A stretch of DNA of 64,000 nucleotides from Variovorax sp. 679 (GCF_003952185.1 NZ_RXFS01000010.1:241371-305370), one strand, 5' to 3'. Shown: positions 24,615 through 31,902, counted from the first letter of the stretch. Made by a program: numbers and translations. Notes: generated by a model not told the origin, from the letters alone.

Positions 24615-25718
24615 ATGTCTTCGTACCCCGTTCCATCCTTCGACCAGATCCGCAACCGCTACCTGCAGGCTGTTGCGAACCAGTGGCCCGACGCGGCGAT
24701 CGGCCCGGACAGCGACCACTTCGTGCGTGCCACGGCTACGGCCGCCGTCGTGGAGGGGCTGTACGCCCACCAGATGTGGGTCTACCGCCAGGCGTTTCCC
24801 GACCTGGCCGACGACGACCTGATGGAGAAGATGGCCAACCAGCGCAACATCTACCGCAAGGCGGCATCGGTGGCCACTGGTACGGTGCGCTTCTTCGGGA
24901 CAGAGGGCTCGCCTGTGGCCGTGGGGCAGCAGGCCTTCACGGCGCAGTCGATCTACTACGCAGCGACTGCCGCCGGCGTCGCTGGCGCCGGCGGCTACGT
25001 CGACCTCGCGGCCGCCGCGACTGCGGCCGGGGCCGCCGGGAACCAGTCGCCCAATACGGCCGCGACGGTCAATGCTCCGCCAGCCGGGATCACGGGCAAT
25101 GCCACGATCCTGACGATGACGGGCGGAGCGGACATCGAGAGCTACGACTCGTTGCTCTCGCGCCTGTTGCTGTGGCTCGGCGAAGAGGCCCAGGGCGGCA
25201 ACATCGACGACTACAAGCGCTGGACCCTCGCGGTGCCGGGTGTGGCTCGGGTCTTCGTGTTCGATGTCCGCCGCGGTGCCGGGACGGTCGACGTTGTTCC
25301 CATGCCCGCCACCGGCCTGCCGGATGCACCGCTGCTCGCGGCCGTCCAGGCGGTCCTGGACGTACGGCGTCCAGTCGGCATGCGCAACAGCAGCCCCGTC
25401 CTGGCCTTGGCTCCTACGCCCATCGTCACGCCAGTGACGGCCATGCTTGCGCTGGCTTCCGGCTACACGCTCGATCCAGTCGTGGCCGAAGCGACTGGCG
25501 CGACGTATCTGCTGCCAGCACTCACAGCGGCGATCGATGCCGTGTTTGCAGCACTGGCTCCTGGTGAAACGCTCGTGCGTGCCGCGTTGATCAAAGCCCT
25601 CATGAACGTACGCGGAGTGACGGACGTCACGCTGGTTGCACCTGCAACCAACGTGACAAGCTCGGTGACATCCCTGGCCCTCCAAATCGTTACCTGCGGC
25701 CTGAAGACGCTGACCTGA
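24615..25718 (+). CDS. Baseplate J-like wedge protein (Mu gp47)
   Basis: The 367-residue protein has the baseplate J pattern: an N-terminal helix region with FVRATATAAVVEGLYAHQ, a central beta domain containing TGTVRFFGTEGSPV and ITGNATILTMTGGAD, and a C-terminal VRGVTDVTLVAP end. The last segment is encoded by a third copy of the GTGACG-NN-CGTCAC palindrome. It builds the wedge that triggers sheath contraction. Confidence 0.9.
   Translation: MSSYPVPSFDQIRNRYLQAVANQWPDAAIGPDSDHFVRATATAAVVEGLYAHQMWVYRQAFPDLADDDLMEKMANQRNIYRKAASVATGTVRFFGTEGSPVAVGQQAFTAQSIYYAATAAGVAGAGGYVDLAAAATAAGAAGNQSPNTAATVNAPPAGITGNATILTMTGGADIESYDSLLSRLLLWLGEEAQGGNIDDYKRWTLAVPGVARVFVFDVRRGAGTVDVVPMPATGLPDAPLLAAVQAVLDVRRPVGMRNSSPVLALAPTPIVTPVTAMLALASGYTLDPVVAEATGATYLLPALTAAIDAVFAALAPGETLVRAALIKALMNVRGVTDVTLVAPATNVTSSVTSLALQIVTCGLKTLT
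25617..25649 (+). promoter_or_regulatory. Third GTGACG-NN-CGTCAC palindrome with adjacent hairpin
   Basis: GTGACGGACGTCAC (25,617-25,630) lies inside the gp47-like coding sequence and is followed by GGTTGC-ACCT-GCAACC (25,634-25,649). It sits about 70-100 bp before the gp48-like start at 25,721. It could be a third late-activator site for the fibre genes, but spacing differs from the other two modules and codon constraint may explain it. Confidence 0.35.
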
Positions 25719-25720
25719 CC

Positions 25721-26293
25721 GTGAACACCCAAGACGCACTGATCGCCTGCCTGCCGCCGCAAGCCTATGAGCGCAATGCGCCAGGTGTGCGCGCGGAGGC
25801 GGCGTCGACGGCGGCGGTCCTGGATGAAGCTCTGAACAGTGCGGACACATTGTTCGCGGAGCAACAGCCTGATCGGACCGTTGTCTTGCTCGGGGACTGG
25901 GAGCGCAACTACAGCCTGCCGGATGCCTGTATCGGCGGAGCTGGTGCTCCTGCCGACGCTCGGCGATTGAATCTGCTGGCGCGCATCCGTGGTCGTGGCG
26001 ACCTCTCGCGCCCGTACATGATCGCGCTCGCGGCGAGTCTGGGCTATCCAGGCTGCACGATCACCGAGTTCGACCCGATGACGTGCATGGATCCGTGCGA
26101 CAGCCCGGTCAACGGCGAGGACTTCATCGGGCTCTGGCGTCTGAATGTCCCGATATCGACGGCCATCTTCGAGGCCACTTGCGAGAGCCCCTGCGACGTG
26201 CAACTGCGTCGATGGGGCAACACCCAGCTCGAATGCGTGATCGGGCGCCACAAGCCAGCACACACCGTTGCCCTCCTGGGCTACGCACCTTAA
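25721..26293 (+). CDS. Tail protein, DUF2313/YmfQ family (Mu gp48)
   Basis: The 190-residue protein (GTG start) matches the YmfQ-like tail proteins: an early LIACLPPQAYERNA, the middle LLGDWERNYSLPDAC and a WGNTQLECVIGR end. It is the last wedge component and usually links baseplate and fibre. There are several cysteines in DPMTCMDPCDSP. It precedes the fibre gene. Confidence 0.86.
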   Translation: MNTQDALIACLPPQAYERNAPGVRAEAASTAAVLDEALNSADTLFAEQQPDRTVVLLGDWERNYSLPDACIGGAGAPADARRLNLLARIRGRGDLSRPYMIALAASLGYPGCTITEFDPMTCMDPCDSPVNGEDFIGLWRLNVPISTAIFEATCESPCDVQLRRWGNTQLECVIGRHKPAHTVALLGYAP

Positions 26294-26300
26294 GGCGAAC

Positions 26301-27500
26301 ATGGACTTCATTCAAACCTCCAACAAGGTTCTAGACCTCTTCGGGGTCGGCAAGCACGGCTTCGGGCCCGGCAATCCGGGCGCAGGCGTGTTGGCGACCT
26401 ACTTCAGCTACCTGTGGGCGAACGGTGTACAGCAGGAGATCGTCAACACGCTGGAGGCTGGTGGTCTCGTCGCATCTGGCGGCGACCTCACGCAGATGCT
26501 GCAAGCCATTCGCCGCATGGCGGGTGCCGGCACCCGGGTGATCGGGAACGGCACGACGACGCTGACGCCTGGAGACGGAGGGCTGCTCCTCATCAATGCG
26601 GCAGCTGGCAATGTGATCCTCAATTTGCCAGGGGCGTCTGCCGTGCGCGGGCTGCCTCTTGCGCTGCGCCGCACCGATACCTCCGCCAACACCGTGACAG
26701 TGAATTGCGCGGGTGCGGACATCATCGACATTGGCTTGACCACGAACTTCACGATGGCGCAAGGTGAGATCGTGCACCTTCGCTCGAATGGCGTTTCTGC
26801 GTGGCTCGTCGAGATGCTGCAGGGCCCCCGCGTCAGCCGCTTTCTCAGTACCAGCATCTGGGTCTGTCCTGCTGGGGTGTATCAGGTTTGGGGATCGGGG
26901 ACCGGCAGCGGCGGCGGCGGTGGTGGCGGTGGTGGCGCAACGAACTCTCTGGGTGTCGGCGGCGGTGGCGCAGGCGGCAGCGTTGGATCTCCAGTGATCT
27001 GCCTGCCCATTGCCGTCGTTCCCAACACGGCCTACACCATCACCGTGCCAACAACGGGGGGCACCGGAGGGAATGCAGGTACCCCAACTGTGGCCGGTGG
27101 TGCTGGCAGCAATGGGACAGCGACGACCATGACATCGGGCGCCACGACGCTGGCGACTTGTGCGCCGGGTGGCGGCGGATCTGGTGGGGTGCCGTGGTCA
27201 GGCGCGGGCACGCCCGCAGGAGGCACGCCTGCCAACGGAGACCCATTGGGCGGCTACGGGAACGACGGCGCGGGAGGGATCAACGGCGGCGTAGGCAATG
27301 GTGGCCAAGGCGCCAGCGGGCCTTTTGGTGGCGGTGGCGGCAGTGGGCGCGCCGGCAGCACCGGCGTTCAAGGACGCCCAGGCGGCAACTACGGCGGCGG
27401 TGGCGGGGGCGGCGGTGGCGGCTACGGAAGCTCCGCTGGCGGGAGCAATGGTGGCATTGGCGGCGCTGGTGGCCCAGGATTCTTCATGCTGCAGAGGTGA
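26301..27500 (+). CDS. Tail fibre with glycine-rich C-terminal adhesin domain
   Basis: The 399-residue protein has an ordinary fibre N-terminus (residues 1-180, helices and beta strands). A strand WVCPAGVYQVWGSG then leads into about 200 residues of glycine-rich sequence with long Gly runs. That tract is interrupted by a beta module and ends GGPGFFMLQR. Such domains occur in glycine-rich fibre tips; in phage S16 gp38 they pack as polyglycine helices and bind receptors. It therefore probably recognises the host surface. The repetitive GGC/GGT codons would favour slippage and rapid variation. Confidence 0.8.
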   Translation: MDFIQTSNKVLDLFGVGKHGFGPGNPGAGVLATYFSYLWANGVQQEIVNTLEAGGLVASGGDLTQMLQAIRRMAGAGTRVIGNGTTTLTPGDGGLLLINAAAGNVILNLPGASAVRGLPLALRRTDTSANTVTVNCAGADIIDIGLTTNFTMAQGEIVHLRSNGVSAWLVEMLQGPRVSRFLSTSIWVCPAGVYQVWGSGTGSGGGGGGGGGATNSLGVGGGGAGGSVGSPVICLPIAVVPNTAYTITVPTTGGTGGNAGTPTVAGGAGSNGTATTMTSGATTLATCAPGGGGSGGVPWSGAGTPAGGTPANGDPLGGYGNDGAGGINGGVGNGGQGASGPFGGGGGSGRAGSTGVQGRPGGNYGGGGGGGGGGYGSSAGGSNGGIGGAGGPGFFMLQR

Positions 27501-27501
27501 T

Positions 27502-28077
27502 ATGAAATACGCGTTGTACCTTCTCTCGAATCTGCAGGTGATCCAGTGGCAGGACACGGATGCCTCGACCTATCCCGACGTGGAGAGCTGGCAAGGGAGG
27601 ATTGAGCTCGAAGAGCCGCTGCCGCCCGAGTTCGATCCTTACGCAACGCCAACTGGGTACTGGGTCGTCGACGGATTGCTCACCAATGTCGCGCCGCCAC
27701 CTCCGCTCTCGGATGTCGCGATGTATGCGACTTGGGCCGTTTCGGGCAAGCGCGTGTCGCTGATCGCCGAAGGCGTCGAGCTGGCGGGCGGGCGGCGGTT
27801 CCGTCCCACCGATGCGGACCTCGCGCGAGTCGGACCTATCGCGTTGCAACATACGGCACTTGGCGTGTCCTCGATCGATATCCAGCTCGACCAGCCGCCG
27901 ACCTGGTATGCCATCACGGCCGCAGATCTTGAGACAGCCTATGCCGCATTCATCGTGAAGCGCGAGCAGTGCTTTTCCAACGAGAGGGTGCACCTGGAGG
28001 CGATCGCCATGCTGCTCGCAGCGAATGATCGCCCCGGCCTGGAGGGTTACGACACGACAACGGGCTGGCCGAGTTAG
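27502..28077 (+). CDS. Probable tail fibre assembly or distal tail protein
   Basis: The 191-residue protein begins at ATG 27,502, two bases after the fibre stop, with AGAGGTGA upstream. It contains a proline-rich middle (PLPPEFDPYATPTGYWVVDG) and helices toward the C-terminus. Its position directly after the fibre gene suggests a fibre chaperone or a fibre-associated protein. No family match is certain. Confidence 0.6.
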   Translation: MKYALYLLSNLQVIQWQDTDASTYPDVESWQGRIELEEPLPPEFDPYATPTGYWVVDGLLTNVAPPPPLSDVAMYATWAVSGKRVSLIAEGVELAGGRRFRPTDADLARVGPIALQHTALGVSSIDIQLDQPPTWYAITAADLETAYAAFIVKREQCFSNERVHLEAIAMLLAANDRPGLEGYDTTTGWPS

Positions 28078-28089
28078 CCAGCAAAAAAA

Positions 28090-28205
28090 GACAGGGCGAG
28101 TGGTTTGGGTGCAGGAACACCCGCTCCACCCGTCTCCGCCGTGATCGCGCACGGCATCGACCGAAGACCCTGCCACCTAGCTAGGCGGGGCGAATCATAG
28201 GTGGT
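28090..28205 (+). ncRNA. Structured RNA leader of the com-methylase operon (candidate cis-regulatory RNA)
   Basis: The 133-bp gap before com folds into a nested set. CAGGG (28,092-28,096) pairs with CCCTG (28,168-28,172), enclosing two hairpins: GTGG/GGGTG with CACCC/CCAC (28,100-28,129) and GCCGTG-ATCGCG-CACGGC (28,138-28,155). A third stem CCACCTA (28,173-28,179) with TAGGTGG (28,198-28,204) buries the com ribosome site. A self-complementary CCTAGCTAGG (28,176-28,185) competes with it. This looks like a translation switch. Confidence 0.5.
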
Positions 28206-28210
28206 GCCGA

Positions 28211-28444
28211 ATGCAGGAAGTCAGATGCGGCCATTGCGGGCGAAAGCTCGCGATGGCCGATGCAGTAAGGATCGAGATCAAGTGCCCGCGCTGCGGGACC
28301 ATGAACCATTGGAGGGCCAGTGCCGCTGATCGCAGCGACCCGAGCCCCACACCAGCACGCCGGCGAGCGTCACACCACGAGGAACGTGATGGCGCAACAG
28401 AAAAGCCCGTTGGCGTGGCTGGGCGGCAAGAGCCGCCTCGCTGA
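28211..28444 (+). CDS. Com-like zinc-finger translational activator
   Basis: The 77-residue protein begins with a four-cysteine zinc finger, Cys6-Cys9 and Cys25-Cys28 (CGHC and CPRC), followed by a very basic tail. This is the Mu Com pattern. In Mu, Com binds mom mRNA and opens a stem that blocks its start. Here the downstream gene encodes a DNA methylase instead of Mom, and its ATG (28,389) lies inside com, so the same control is likely. Its own AGGTGG ribosome site is locked in a 7-bp stem. Confidence 0.82.
   Translation: MQEVRCGHCGRKLAMADAVRIEIKCPRCGTMNHWRASAADRSDPSPTPARRRASHHEERDGATEKPVGVAGRQEPPR
28368..28391 (+). promoter_or_regulatory. Start-occluding hairpin of the methylase gene (mom-like translation initiation region)
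   Basis: CGTCAC (28,368-28,373) can pair with GTGATG (28,386-28,391), burying the methylase ATG at 28,389 and leaving its GAGGAA ribosome site in the loop. An alternative CACG-AGGAA-CGTG (28,376-28,388) is mutually exclusive. This copies the logic of the Mu mom start region that Com opens. Confidence 0.5.
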
Positions 28445-29171
28445 CCAGATCATCGAGCGGATGCCCGCTCACCAGACCTACTGCGAGGTGTTCGCAGGCG
28501 CGGCCTGGGTGCTCTTTAAAAAACCGGAAAGCAAGGTTGAGATCATCAACGACATCAACCGCGAGCTGACCAACCTGTATCGCTGCGTGAAGCATCACCT
28601 GGCCGAGCTGGTGGCGCAGTTCCGCTGGATGCTGGTGGCGCGTGATGACTTCGACGCCTTCCTGTCACTGCCCCCGGATGCCCTCACGGACATCCAGCGG
28701 GCAGCGCGGTTCTTCTACCTGGCCAAGACCAGCTTCGGGGCCAAGATCCACAAGCCGACCTTCGGGATCGCGGCCACGGCCGGGCCGAGGTTGAACCTGC
28801 TGCGCATCGAGGAGGAGCTGAGCGACGCGCACGTGCGCCTGGCGCGCGTCTTCATCGAGAACAAGCCCTACGACCAGGTCATCCAGCGCTTCGACAAGCC
28901 GGGCACGCTGTTCTATGTGGACCCGCCTTACTGGGGCAACGAAAAGGACTATGGCGAGGGTGTGTTCAGTCGAGACGACTTCGCGCGCTTGGCGGGCCTT
29001 CTGGCAGGCCTGAAGGGCAAATTCATCGTGAGCCTGAACGACACGCCCGGTGTACGAGAGACCTTCGCCGGGTTCCGCATCGAGGCGGTCAAGACGCGGT
29101 ACAGCATCAGCGCCAAGGGCAACCAAGCCGTGGGCGAGGTGCTGATCAGCAACTTCAAGGCGGTGCGGTAG
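28389..29171 (+). CDS. DNA adenine N6-methyltransferase (Dam-like, phage)
   Basis: The 260-residue protein has the alpha-class adenine methylase order: a K-containing N-terminal motif WLGGKSRL (residues 10-17), a SAM-binding VFAGAAW (34-40), INDIN (53-57) and the catalytic DPPY (178-181). It would modify phage and perhaps host DNA to evade restriction or change transposition and promoter activity. It takes the place of Mu mom after com and overlaps com by 56 bases. The recognition sequence cannot be deduced safely. Confidence 0.92.
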   Translation: MAQQKSPLAWLGGKSRLADQIIERMPAHQTYCEVFAGAAWVLFKKPESKVEIINDINRELTNLYRCVKHHLAELVAQFRWMLVARDDFDAFLSLPPDALTDIQRAARFFYLAKTSFGAKIHKPTFGIAATAGPRLNLLRIEEELSDAHVRLARVFIENKPYDQVIQRFDKPGTLFYVDPPYWGNEKDYGEGVFSRDDFARLAGLLAGLKGKFIVSLNDTPGVRETFAGFRIEAVKTRYSISAKGNQAVGEVLISNFKAVR

Positions 29172-29259
29172 TGCCAGACTGCCTTGGTCTGGATAGCTTG
29201 CTGGGGCGCGGCACCAGAGCGGTACTGGAGGCATCGCAACTCACCGCCCACCAGCAATC

Positions 29260-29679
29260 ATGAAAACGCTTTTCCTCGCCATCGCCAAGAAGCACTTCCG
29301 CATCGAGACTCTCGAAACCCGCAACAGGGACGCCCTCGATTTCCATGAGGTTTCGGTCTGGGGCATCCAGGCGGCGCTGCAGGCGGCCTTTGACGCCGGC
29401 CGGCAGGCAGCCAAGAACGGCGGCGAGCTGGCTGTTCCCCCGGCTGTCGGCGGCGAGCTGCTTAAGGTCTCGCGTCGTTGCAGCGCGACCGAGGCCTACA
29501 AGATCCGCAGTGCCAACATCACGGTCCTCCTCGCCCAGCTTCTCGACCAGAAGCGTCTGCATGCCGAGCGGGCGGCCAAAGAGCCCCAGCACTGGGGCTT
29601 CGCTGGCGACCTGGCCGAACTGGAGGCCGCCATGCGGCGGGCCATCGCGGCGGTCGGCGGGGCCTATACCGACGACTGA
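29260..29679 (+). CDS. DUF6900-like protein
   Basis: The 139-residue protein starts MKTLFLAIAKKHFRIETLETRN and contains DALDFHEVSVWGIQAALQAAF, which I recognise as the DUF6900 pattern of small phage and plasmid proteins of unknown function. The second half is an unrelated helical stretch (ITVLLAQLLDQKRLHAERAA). It follows the methylase after 88 bp and precedes a strong terminator, so it ends the phage rightward operon. A fusion of two small proteins is possible. Confidence 0.65.
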   Translation: MKTLFLAIAKKHFRIETLETRNRDALDFHEVSVWGIQAALQAAFDAGRQAAKNGGELAVPPAVGGELLKVSRRCSATEAYKIRSANITVLLAQLLDQKRLHAERAAKEPQHWGFAGDLAELEAAMRRAIAAVGGAYTDD

Positions 29680-29712
29680 TTGCCTCCCGGGCTATGCCCG
29701 GCACCACGAAAG

Positions 29713-29735
29713 AAAGCCCCGCTAACCGGGGCTTT
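29713..29735 (+). terminator. Intrinsic terminator at the end of the Mu-like rightward operon
   Basis: AAAGCCCCG-CTAAC-CGGGGCTTT forms a perfect 9-bp stem with a five-base loop and trailing T residues. It lies 33 bases after the last phage gene. The stem flanked by A and T runs could work in both directions. Confidence 0.85.
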
Positions 29736-29832
29736 TCTGCTGGTACAAACGGCTTTGAAACGCCGTGGGATCGGGGTTTTAGGGCCTGTGGGCAACTAGG
29801 CTGGAGGTGCCGGCATCGGCCCTCAGGGGCGC

Positions 29833-29885
29833 GGACGCATGTTACAAACCGGACGCATGGACAGCGAGTTCAGTTCCATGCGTCC
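29833..29885. repeat. GGACGCATG repeats near the presumed right end of the Mu-like prophage
   Basis: GGACGCATG occurs at 29,833-29,841 and 29,851-29,859, and in inverted form within 29,875-29,885. The last two make an 11-bp inverted repeat (GGACGCATGGA, 13-bp spacer). Their place beyond the last phage gene fits transposase-binding sites of a Mu-like right end. The exact terminus and target duplication cannot be set because the left end is outside the window. Confidence 0.45.
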
Positions 29886-29976
29886 GAAAGTTCAGCGCCA
29901 CGCGGCCGCTTACACCCACTTCCGCGAGGAAAAGCAATCGCACTGCGTTCGAAGCTGTGCGGCAAGGGAAAAGAAA

Positions 29977-30008
29977 AAGCCCCGTCGATCAAACGATCGA
30001 CGGGGCTT
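29977..30008 (-). terminator. Terminator at left attachment site (former tRNA-Ser terminator)
   Basis: AAGCCCCGTCGATC (29,977-29,990) and GATCGACGGGGCTT (29,995-30,008) form a perfect 14-bp stem with loop AAAC, followed on the minus strand by a T-rich run. The right arm lies in the 30-bp att repeat. It is the likely original terminator of tRNA-Ser, now 8.9 kb from it. Confidence 0.7.
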
Positions 30009-30029
30009 CATCAACTTGGCGGAACCGGA
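30000..30029. repeat. Left attachment repeat (attL) of the integrated inovirus
   Basis: Thirty bases identical to 38,893-38,922, which overlap the 3' end of tRNA-Ser(GCT). The repeats bound 8.9 kb containing a recombinase and filamentous-phage genes, the expected result of site-specific integration into a tRNA gene. Similarity continues weakly to the right. Confidence 0.85.
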
Positions 30030-30040
30030 TGTTTTCGACC

Positions 30041-30631
30041 CTAGTCGCTCCGCTTCTTCCAATAGTCCGCGCCCTTCGTTACACGGTAGACAGCACGCTT
30101 AACAACCGAGGGCGATACGCCATATGCCTGAGCTAATTCCCGGTAAGTAACACCACCTTCACGGTACAGCGCCACAACCTTAGCCTCAACGTCAGCATCG
30201 AGATTGCGACCACGCCCAGGTTCCCTGCCACGCTCACGTGCTGCCAGCTGACCAGCCATCGATCGCTCCCGAATCATCGAACGCTCCAACTGGGCAACCG
30301 CCCCCAGTATCTGCACCACGAACACACCCATGCTGTTCGTCGTATCAAGCGGCTCAGTCACACTCTTTATCGTTGCCCCAACACGCTCCAACCGACGCAA
30401 TATGTCGAGCAAGTCGAAGAGGCTACGAGCAATCCGGTCGATCTTGTAGACCACCAACACATCACCGCGCTTCAGCGACCCCAAACAGCGCGCCAATTCC
30501 GGCCGGCCCCTCTGTGACGCACCACTGGCCTTCTCGTGAAAAATCACCTCGCACCCTGCCTTGTTGAGCGCGTCAAACTGAAGGTGCGTTTCCTGTTCGC
30601 GCGTTGATACGCGTGCATAACCTACGAGCAT
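30041..30631 (-). CDS. Small serine recombinase (resolvase/invertase family), probable integrase of the inovirus
   Basis: The 196-residue protein opens with LVGYARVSTREQ, Ser9 being the nucleophile. It has the conserved DVLVVYKIDRIARS segment, the E-helix QLERSMIRER and a C-terminal HTH (about residues 155-185, VTYRELAQAYGVSPSVVKRAV). Enzymes of this size are usually resolvases or invertases. Here it is the only recombinase between the att repeats and its stop lies 12 bp from attL, so it is the best candidate for integration and excision. A GGAGG site precedes ATG 30,631. The mRNA leader can fold over that site. Confidence 0.88.
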   Translation of the reverse strand: MLVGYARVSTREQETHLQFDALNKAGCEVIFHEKASGASQRGRPELARCLGSLKRGDVLVVYKIDRIARSLFDLLDILRRLERVGATIKSVTEPLDTTNSMGVFVVQILGAVAQLERSMIRERSMAGQLAARERGREPGRGRNLDADVEAKVVALYREGGVTYRELAQAYGVSPSVVKRAVYRVTKGADYWKKRSD

Positions 30632-30639
30632 TTAATCCT

Positions 30640-30675
30640 CCAAATGTAAGACGCCCAAAGGCGTGATGCATTTGG
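30640..30675 (-). promoter_or_regulatory. Extended inverted repeat in the recombinase leader
   Basis: CCAAATG (30,640-30,646) and CATTTGG (30,669-30,675) flank an inner hairpin ACGCC-CAAA-GGCGT (30,651-30,664). In the recombinase mRNA the outer stem takes in the end of the GGAGG ribosome site, so it may limit translation. It could instead be a protein-binding site. Confidence 0.45.
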
Positions 30676-30760
30676 CCGGACACAGTCAACACCAAAGACG
30701 ACGACATAGGCCAGCCCCAAACATGTGAGCGCCAATAAACTAACGCAAAGGAGAAGACCA

Positions 30761-30985
30761 ATGCGTACCCAAGAATTCGAGCGGCTCATCGCACAGGCAT
30801 GGCTTGCGGGCATTGCCCTAAGCATCATCGGAACAGCCATCGCGCTGACCGTCCTCTACTTCGTAATTCGCTGGGCAGTCCGCGACGGCATGCTCGACGC
30901 ACAACGAGGCATGCGCTCAGAGCGGGAACCAGCAAGGCACCGCACAGCCTCAACAGCTCACCTGCCCGACATGCGGGCCGACTGA
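30761..30985 (+). CDS. Small single-pass membrane protein
   Basis: The 74-residue frame starts at ATG 30,761 behind AAGGAG. One strong transmembrane helix (about residues 13-33) is followed by a basic, hydrophilic tail. It lies on the opposite strand to the rest of the phage genes, divergent from the recombinase, and its 3' end overlaps the rep gene end by 36 bases. Immunity or superinfection-exclusion proteins of inoviruses look like this, but no family is recognised. Confidence 0.5.
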   Translation: MRTQEFERLIAQAWLAGIALSIIGTAIALTVLYFVIRWAVRDGMLDAQRGMRSEREPARHRTASTAHLPDMRAD

Positions 30986-31837
30986 CTCTTTGCAGAACCA
31001 CAACCTATCGTTGAAGTGGTTCGCTCGCAGGGCAATCGTGGTGTCGCCCGGCAGGTGCTCGTAGCACAGACCGATCAGCTCCGCATAGCTGCACTCGACT
31101 TCCATGGTGTGAACCTCGCCCACCTGGACACCATTGCTGCGGCTGTAGCGATTGGACTCGCTGGGCGCGTCCTTGTAGTCCTTGGTGATGTACTTCGAGA
31201 CGTAGGCCGCCATCTTGGCCAGCGTCCATTTGCGATGCCACTTGCCACGCTTCTTTCCACCGACGAAGCACAGGCCGTTGTCCTTACCCACGATGGACCG
31301 CCAGACCTTGGTGCCCAGCTCGAACGCTTTGATGCGGACACCCTCGTACATCGGGTTCTTTGGCAGCTTGTGCGTCGCCAGATGAACGTGCATTGAGCCT
31401 CGGTCTTGCCGCTCGAACGCTGCGCAGTAGCGGAACTGACCACCAAGGGCACGCTTCATTCGGCGGACCCATTCCTTGAAGTGGACCTTGCACAGCTCGC
31501 GGTCCGGCTGGTTGTCGCGGTAGGTCAGCGTCAGAAGCTCGTTAAAGCCTTCGGTGATGATCACCCTGCGGCAAGTCGTCTTGGCCCTGTTGGCGGCCGA
31601 TCTGAGGGCCTTCTCGCGCCTTTCCTCGATCAACTCCGCATCCTCGACCGGATCGACCGGGCGAATCGGTGTCCACCCGTCGTGCTTGAACCCGAAATCG
31701 TGAATCTCGCGCCACATGACGTAGGGCGCCGCGCTGCGCTCCATCACGCCATTGGCCTCCCAGGTGCGGATCACCCACTTGTCGGGGACCACTACCCCTT
31801 CGAACCACAGACCGTTAACATACCGCTCCATTGGCAT
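30950..31837 (-). CDS. Rolling-circle replication initiator, HUH endonuclease (inovirus gene II-like)
   Basis: The 295-residue protein has the HUH motif His150-Val-His152 (GSMHVHLATH) and, downstream, Tyr212 and Tyr216 in MAAYVSKYITKDY, the usual metal-binding and nicking residues of phage Rep proteins. It would nick the double-stranded origin to start rolling-circle replication and make single-stranded genomes. Two ATG codons at the start (residues 1 and 3) have AGGAGG upstream at proper spacing. A hairpin-rich intergenic region precedes it. Confidence 0.92.
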   Translation of the reverse strand: MPMERYVNGLWFEGVVVPDKWVIRTWEANGVMERSAAPYVMWREIHDFGFKHDGWTPIRPVDPVEDAELIEERREKALRSAANRAKTTCRRVIITEGFNELLTLTYRDNQPDRELCKVHFKEWVRRMKRALGGQFRYCAAFERQDRGSMHVHLATHKLPKNPMYEGVRIKAFELGTKVWRSIVGKDNGLCFVGGKKRGKWHRKWTLAKMAAYVSKYITKDYKDAPSESNRYSRSNGVQVGEVHTMEVECSYAELIGLCYEHLPGDTTIALRANHFNDRLWFCKESVGPHVGQVSC

Positions 31838-31866
31838 GGTTTCCTCCTAGCTTCTCTGCCAATCCG

Positions 31867-31902
31867 GACCCGGGACGTTGACGCGTCGCCGGGTCTTTTT
31901 TT
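31867..31902 (+). terminator. Hairpin with T tract in the intergenic region upstream of rep
   Basis: GACCCGG (31,867-31,873) pairs with CCGGGTC (31,889-31,895), with an inner GACG/CGTC stem, and is followed by seven T on the plus strand. It would stop rightward transcripts. AAACCGG/CCGGTTT and AGAGCC-A-GGCTCT hairpins follow at about 31,917-31,972, so the 145-bp gap may also be the origin. Confidence 0.5.

Noticed and set aside
26900..27500. Short tandem repeats resembling an array
   Set aside because: They are in-frame glycine codons of the fibre, without conserved spacer-repeat periodicity, so not a CRISPR array.
29807..30136. Plus-strand frame across attL ending in the recombinase gene
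   Set aside because: Not a gene in the integrated state; its 3' part is only the alternative tail of the HTH regulator in the circular phage.
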